From Hymenobacter sediminicola (GTDB lineage Bacteria > Bacteroidota > Bacteroidia > Cytophagales > Hymenobacteraceae), in contig NZ_CP060202.1 in NCBI RefSeq assembly GCF_014250515.1, positions 4,289,501 through 4,353,500 on the forward strand: DNA of 64,000 nt, read 5' to 3'. Shown here piece by piece: positions 63,164 through 64,000 of this stretch. The translations under genes were made by a program, and so were the position numbers. Each line of letters starts with the position of its first letter. Position 1 is the stretch's first letter. The notes beneath the pieces were generated by a model. The model worked only from the letters and a program-made list of their open reading frames with translations. It was not told the origin of the DNA and did no database searches.

Positions 63164-64000
63164 CTAGAGGTTCTTGAGCACGAAATCGGTCATCTGGCGG
63201 TAGAGGTGCAAGCGGGTATTGCCGCCGTAGATGCCGTGGTTGCGGTTAGGGTAATAGAGCGTCTGGTAGTCCTTGTTGGCCTTAATCATGGCGTCGGTGA
63301 AGGCTACTGCGTTCTGGAAATGCACGTTGTCGTCGCCGGTGCCGTGTACCAGCAAAAGCTTGCCTTTGAGCTTGTCGGCGTGCTGCACCGGCGAGTTGTC
63401 GTCATAGCCGGCGGGGTTTTCCTGGGGCGTTTTGAGGAACCGCTCCGTGTACACAGTGTCGTAGTAGCGCCAGTTGGTGACGGGTGCCACCGATATACCC
63501 ATCTTGAACACATCGGCGTTTTTGGTGAGGGCCAGCGCGGTCATGTAGCCACCGAAGCTCCAGCCCCAGATGCCGATGCGGCTCTTGTCGACGTAGGGCA
63601 TCTGGCCCAGGAAGCGGGCAGCGGCGGCCTGGTCCTCTGTTTCGAGCTTGCCAAGGTTGGCGTAGGTGCTTTTCTTGAAGTCGGAGCCGCGGGCGCCGGT
63701 GCCCCGGTTGTCCACGCTCACCACAATGTAGCCCTGCTGGGCCAGCAGCTGGTGCCAGAGGTAGTTGGTGAAGGCAATACCGCCCCCCGCATCATCTTTC
63801 ACGGTCTGGGAGCCGGGGCCGCCATACACGTACATCAGCACGGGGTACTTTTTGCTCGGGTCGAAGTTGGCGGGCTTGAGCACAGAAGCCACCAGGCTCT
63901 GCTTACCCGCTACTATGCTCGGCTTGCCACCTGGTCCATTGTCTACGTCTAGGGTTGTGAATTCCAGCTTGCCCAGATTGTATTCAGAGAGCTTCTGGCG
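63164..64000 (-). CDS. S9 family prolyl oligopeptidase/DPP-IV, C-terminal part
   Basis: The 3' end of a leftward gene; 278 codons are visible and the frame is open to 64000. It contains the alpha/beta hydrolase domain: nucleophile in GIWGWSFGGYMTA, Asp in LLVHGTGDDNVH, His in NRNHGIYGG. The preceding stretch LVASVLKPANFDPSKKYPVL is the usual start of this domain. The beta-propeller and any signal peptide lie outside the window. By the GWSFGG and GDDNVHFQN motifs it belongs to the DPP-IV-like subfamily, which is usually periplasmic or outer-membrane in Bacteroidota. Confidence 0.92.
   Translation of the reverse strand, partial: RQKLSEYNLGKLEFTTLDVDNGPGGKPSIVAGKQSLVASVLKPANFDPSKKYPVLMYVYGGPGSQTVKDDAGGGIAFTNYLWHQLLAQQGYIVVSVDNRGTGARGSDFKKSTYANLGKLETEDQAAAARFLGQMPYVDKSRIGIWGWSFGGYMTALALTKNADVFKMGISVAPVTNWRYYDTVYTERFLKTPQENPAGYDDNSPVQHADKLKGKLLLVHGTGDDNVHFQNAVAFTDAMIKANKDYQTLYYPNRNHGIYGGNTRLHLYRQMTDFVLKNL

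Overview
The window reads as chromosome of a Hymenobacter-like bacterium (Bacteroidota, Cytophagales). Support from the sequence: high-GC coding DNA with AT-richer gaps, Bacteroidota-type -7 elements (TAnnTTTG) before several genes, few Shine-Dalgarno sites, TTG starts, a protein with a C-terminal type IX secretion (Por) sorting domain, a SusC-like TonB receptor with carboxypeptidase-like N-domain, lipoproteins, DUF4142 and DUF349 proteins, and a CrtY-type lycopene cyclase. The genus is an inference. No rRNA, tRNA, CRISPR array, insertion sequence or prophage was seen.

Layout. 1-8200: start of a PAS sensor protein, a small conserved protein, a CPA1 Na+/H+ antiporter, a galK-galT operon, a GH43 glycosidase and an SMP-30-like lipoprotein, i.e. 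galactose/pentose use. 8200-19130: housekeeping genes (EttA, DUF349 protein, DUF2795 protein, orphan FecE-like ATPase, lycopene cyclase, small hydrolase, LOG protein, MacB-like permease, queA, ispD). 19200-24130: an envelope block with six small exported proteins or lipoproteins, three of them DUF4142 paralogues. 24240-37340: uvrA, two related Tyr-rich exported proteins, an MBOAT/AlgX-like O-acyltransferase pair, a T9SS cargo protein, a Rof-like Rho-binding protein, asnS, rpoN and a PAP2-like membrane protein. 37350-47920: kynurenine pathway genes (kmo, then haao-acmsd-kynU as a leftward operon) around an accessory stretch: a probable small-peptide gene with its own terminator, a TonB receptor broken by one in-frame TAA, a DisA_N-like (DACNV) nucleotide-signalling protein, AlkB and a membrane protein. 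48010-59760: a glycan/lipid-carrier locus with four large polytopic GT-C-like proteins, an ArnT-like transferase, two polyprenyl-phosphate GT2 enzymes, a methyltransferase, an atypical SDR and a lipoprotein. 59870-64000: an ALDH8-type dehydrogenase that supplies the next kynurenine step, a lipoprotein with a TonB C-terminal domain, and the C-terminal part of a DPP-IV-like S9 peptidase.

How it fits together. Kmo, KynU, HAAO, ACMSD and the ALDH carry kynurenine to 2-aminomuconate. Because ACMSD diverts carbon from quinolinate, the set looks catabolic rather than for NAD synthesis. The glycan locus looks like synthesis and transfer of lipid-linked sugars. The least explained items are the DACNV protein beside the broken receptor, the small gene at 39046, the SDR without a YxxxK motif, and the DUF4142 cluster. 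Most gene ends carry strong hairpin terminators, several of them perfect stems of 18-24 bp.
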